Shown: positions 5,502 through 5,740 of the stretch, one piece after another
How positions within the stretch are numbered: position 1 is the first letter of the stretch
How the letters are laid out: every line of letters starts with the position of its first letter
DNA from: Anaerolineales bacterium UBA3071
Lineage (GTDB): Bacteria > Chloroflexota > Anaerolineae > UBA3071
DNA: 5,740 nt
Direction of reading: 5' to 3'
Assembly: GCA_002366755.1 (NCBI GenBank)
Contig: DFBV01000181.1
Coordinates: 5,956 to 11,695, forward strand
Program-made: the position numbers and the translations under genes
Notes under the pieces: model-generated
Databases searched by the model: none
The model's input: only the letters and a program-made list of their open reading frames with translations
What the model was told of the DNA's origin: nothing

Positions 5502-5740
5502 TCACCGAATCGCATCGAGGACCTCGTCGAGGGTCTCGCAGTAGAGATCGCACAGCGCTCTGGTGCCGCTTTCGACGATGTTGCCACCGCTGATCCCGAT
5601 GGTGGGCAGCCCGGCCAGCCGGATCGAGCAGACCCCGGCGCCGCTGTCCTCAATGCCCACGACCGAGTTTCGGTCGTCAAAGTCCATGCCCAGCCCCACC
5701 CGAAAGGCTTCGGCGTACAGCCAGGGATGCGGCTTGGGCG
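5502..5740 (-). CDS. HAD superfamily hydrolase (beta-phosphoglucomutase/phosphatase-like), C-terminal part
   Basis: Read on the minus strand, the frame enters from the right edge and ends at TGA (5504-5502). It gives the last 78 residues: PKPHPWLYAEAF (HAD motif III, with the Lys of K-P-x-P), then DRNSVVGIEDSGAGVCSIR (motif IV, acidic pair E30/D31), then LAGLPTIGISGGN and a C-terminal helix TLDEVLDAIR. Motifs III and IV with the S/T-G-x-x-x-x-x-A-G segment place it in the HAD subfamily that includes beta-phosphoglucomutase, phosphoglycolate phosphatase and small sugar-phosphate phosphatases. Motifs I and II, with the nucleophile Asp and the cap domain, are beyond the window, so the substrate is open. 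The gene is convergent with the methyltransferase, with 88 nt between stops. A 7-bp inverted repeat (5659-5677) lies inside the coding sequence. Confidence 0.85.
   Translation of the reverse strand, partial: PKPHPWLYAEAFRVGLGMDFDDRNSVVGIEDSGAGVCSIRLAGLPTIGISGGNIVESGTRALCDLYCETLDEVLDAIR

Noticed and set aside
5659..5677. Perfect 7-bp inverted repeat ACGACCG/CGGTCGT with a 5-nt loop
   Set aside because: It lies inside the HAD coding sequence (D-D-R-N-S-V-V codons) with no T-run, so it is explained by codon content and is neither terminator nor operator.

Overview
The window is GC-rich, densely coding DNA from a bacterium. The best inference for the host is a member of the Chloroflexota (Anaerolineae/Caldilineae-like). 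The main reason is an exported lipoprotein whose tether is a long Pro/Thr/Ala linker of PTATPTP/PSPTATP type, a style very common in that phylum. This is inference from protein style, not a phylogenetic result.

Layout, left to right. (1) Positions 1-341 hold the 3' end of a penicillin-acylase-family (Ntn) amidohydrolase. It is followed 24 nt later by a GTG-started C39-like cysteine peptidase lipoprotein (366-1247). The two look like one transcription unit, ended by a stem-loop plus T-run that overlaps the peptidase stop codon (1223-1261). (2) Just downstream lies an extended -10 promoter (TGcTATAAT, 1279-1287), then a short HicB-type antitoxin gene (1434-1646). Its HicA toxin partner survives only as the C-terminal third (1622-1744). 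(3) Positions 1755-1988 hold a second, unrecognised coding remnant with no start codon, so about 1622-2060 is a decayed stretch. (4) An Fsr-like major facilitator transporter (2061-3239) is followed by a cytoplasmic ComEC/Rec2-type metallo-beta-lactamase-fold protein with an N-terminal DUF3006-like domain (3326-4624), and then by a class I SAM-dependent methyltransferase (4679-5413). All three are on the plus strand with short gaps. (5) On the minus strand, convergent with these, is the C-terminal part of a HAD-superfamily phosphatase/phosphomutase that runs off the right edge (5502-5740).

How the genes relate. The acylase and C39 peptidase are both probably cell-envelope hydrolases and may be co-expressed. 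The MFS, MBL and methyltransferase genes are co-oriented but share no evident pathway. I found no CRISPR array, rRNA, intact tRNA, transposase or phage gene, and nothing that convincingly amounts to a new multi-gene system. The items most worth a second look are the orphan HicB with its truncated HicA, the unidentified remnant next to it, and the DUF3006-MBL fusion.
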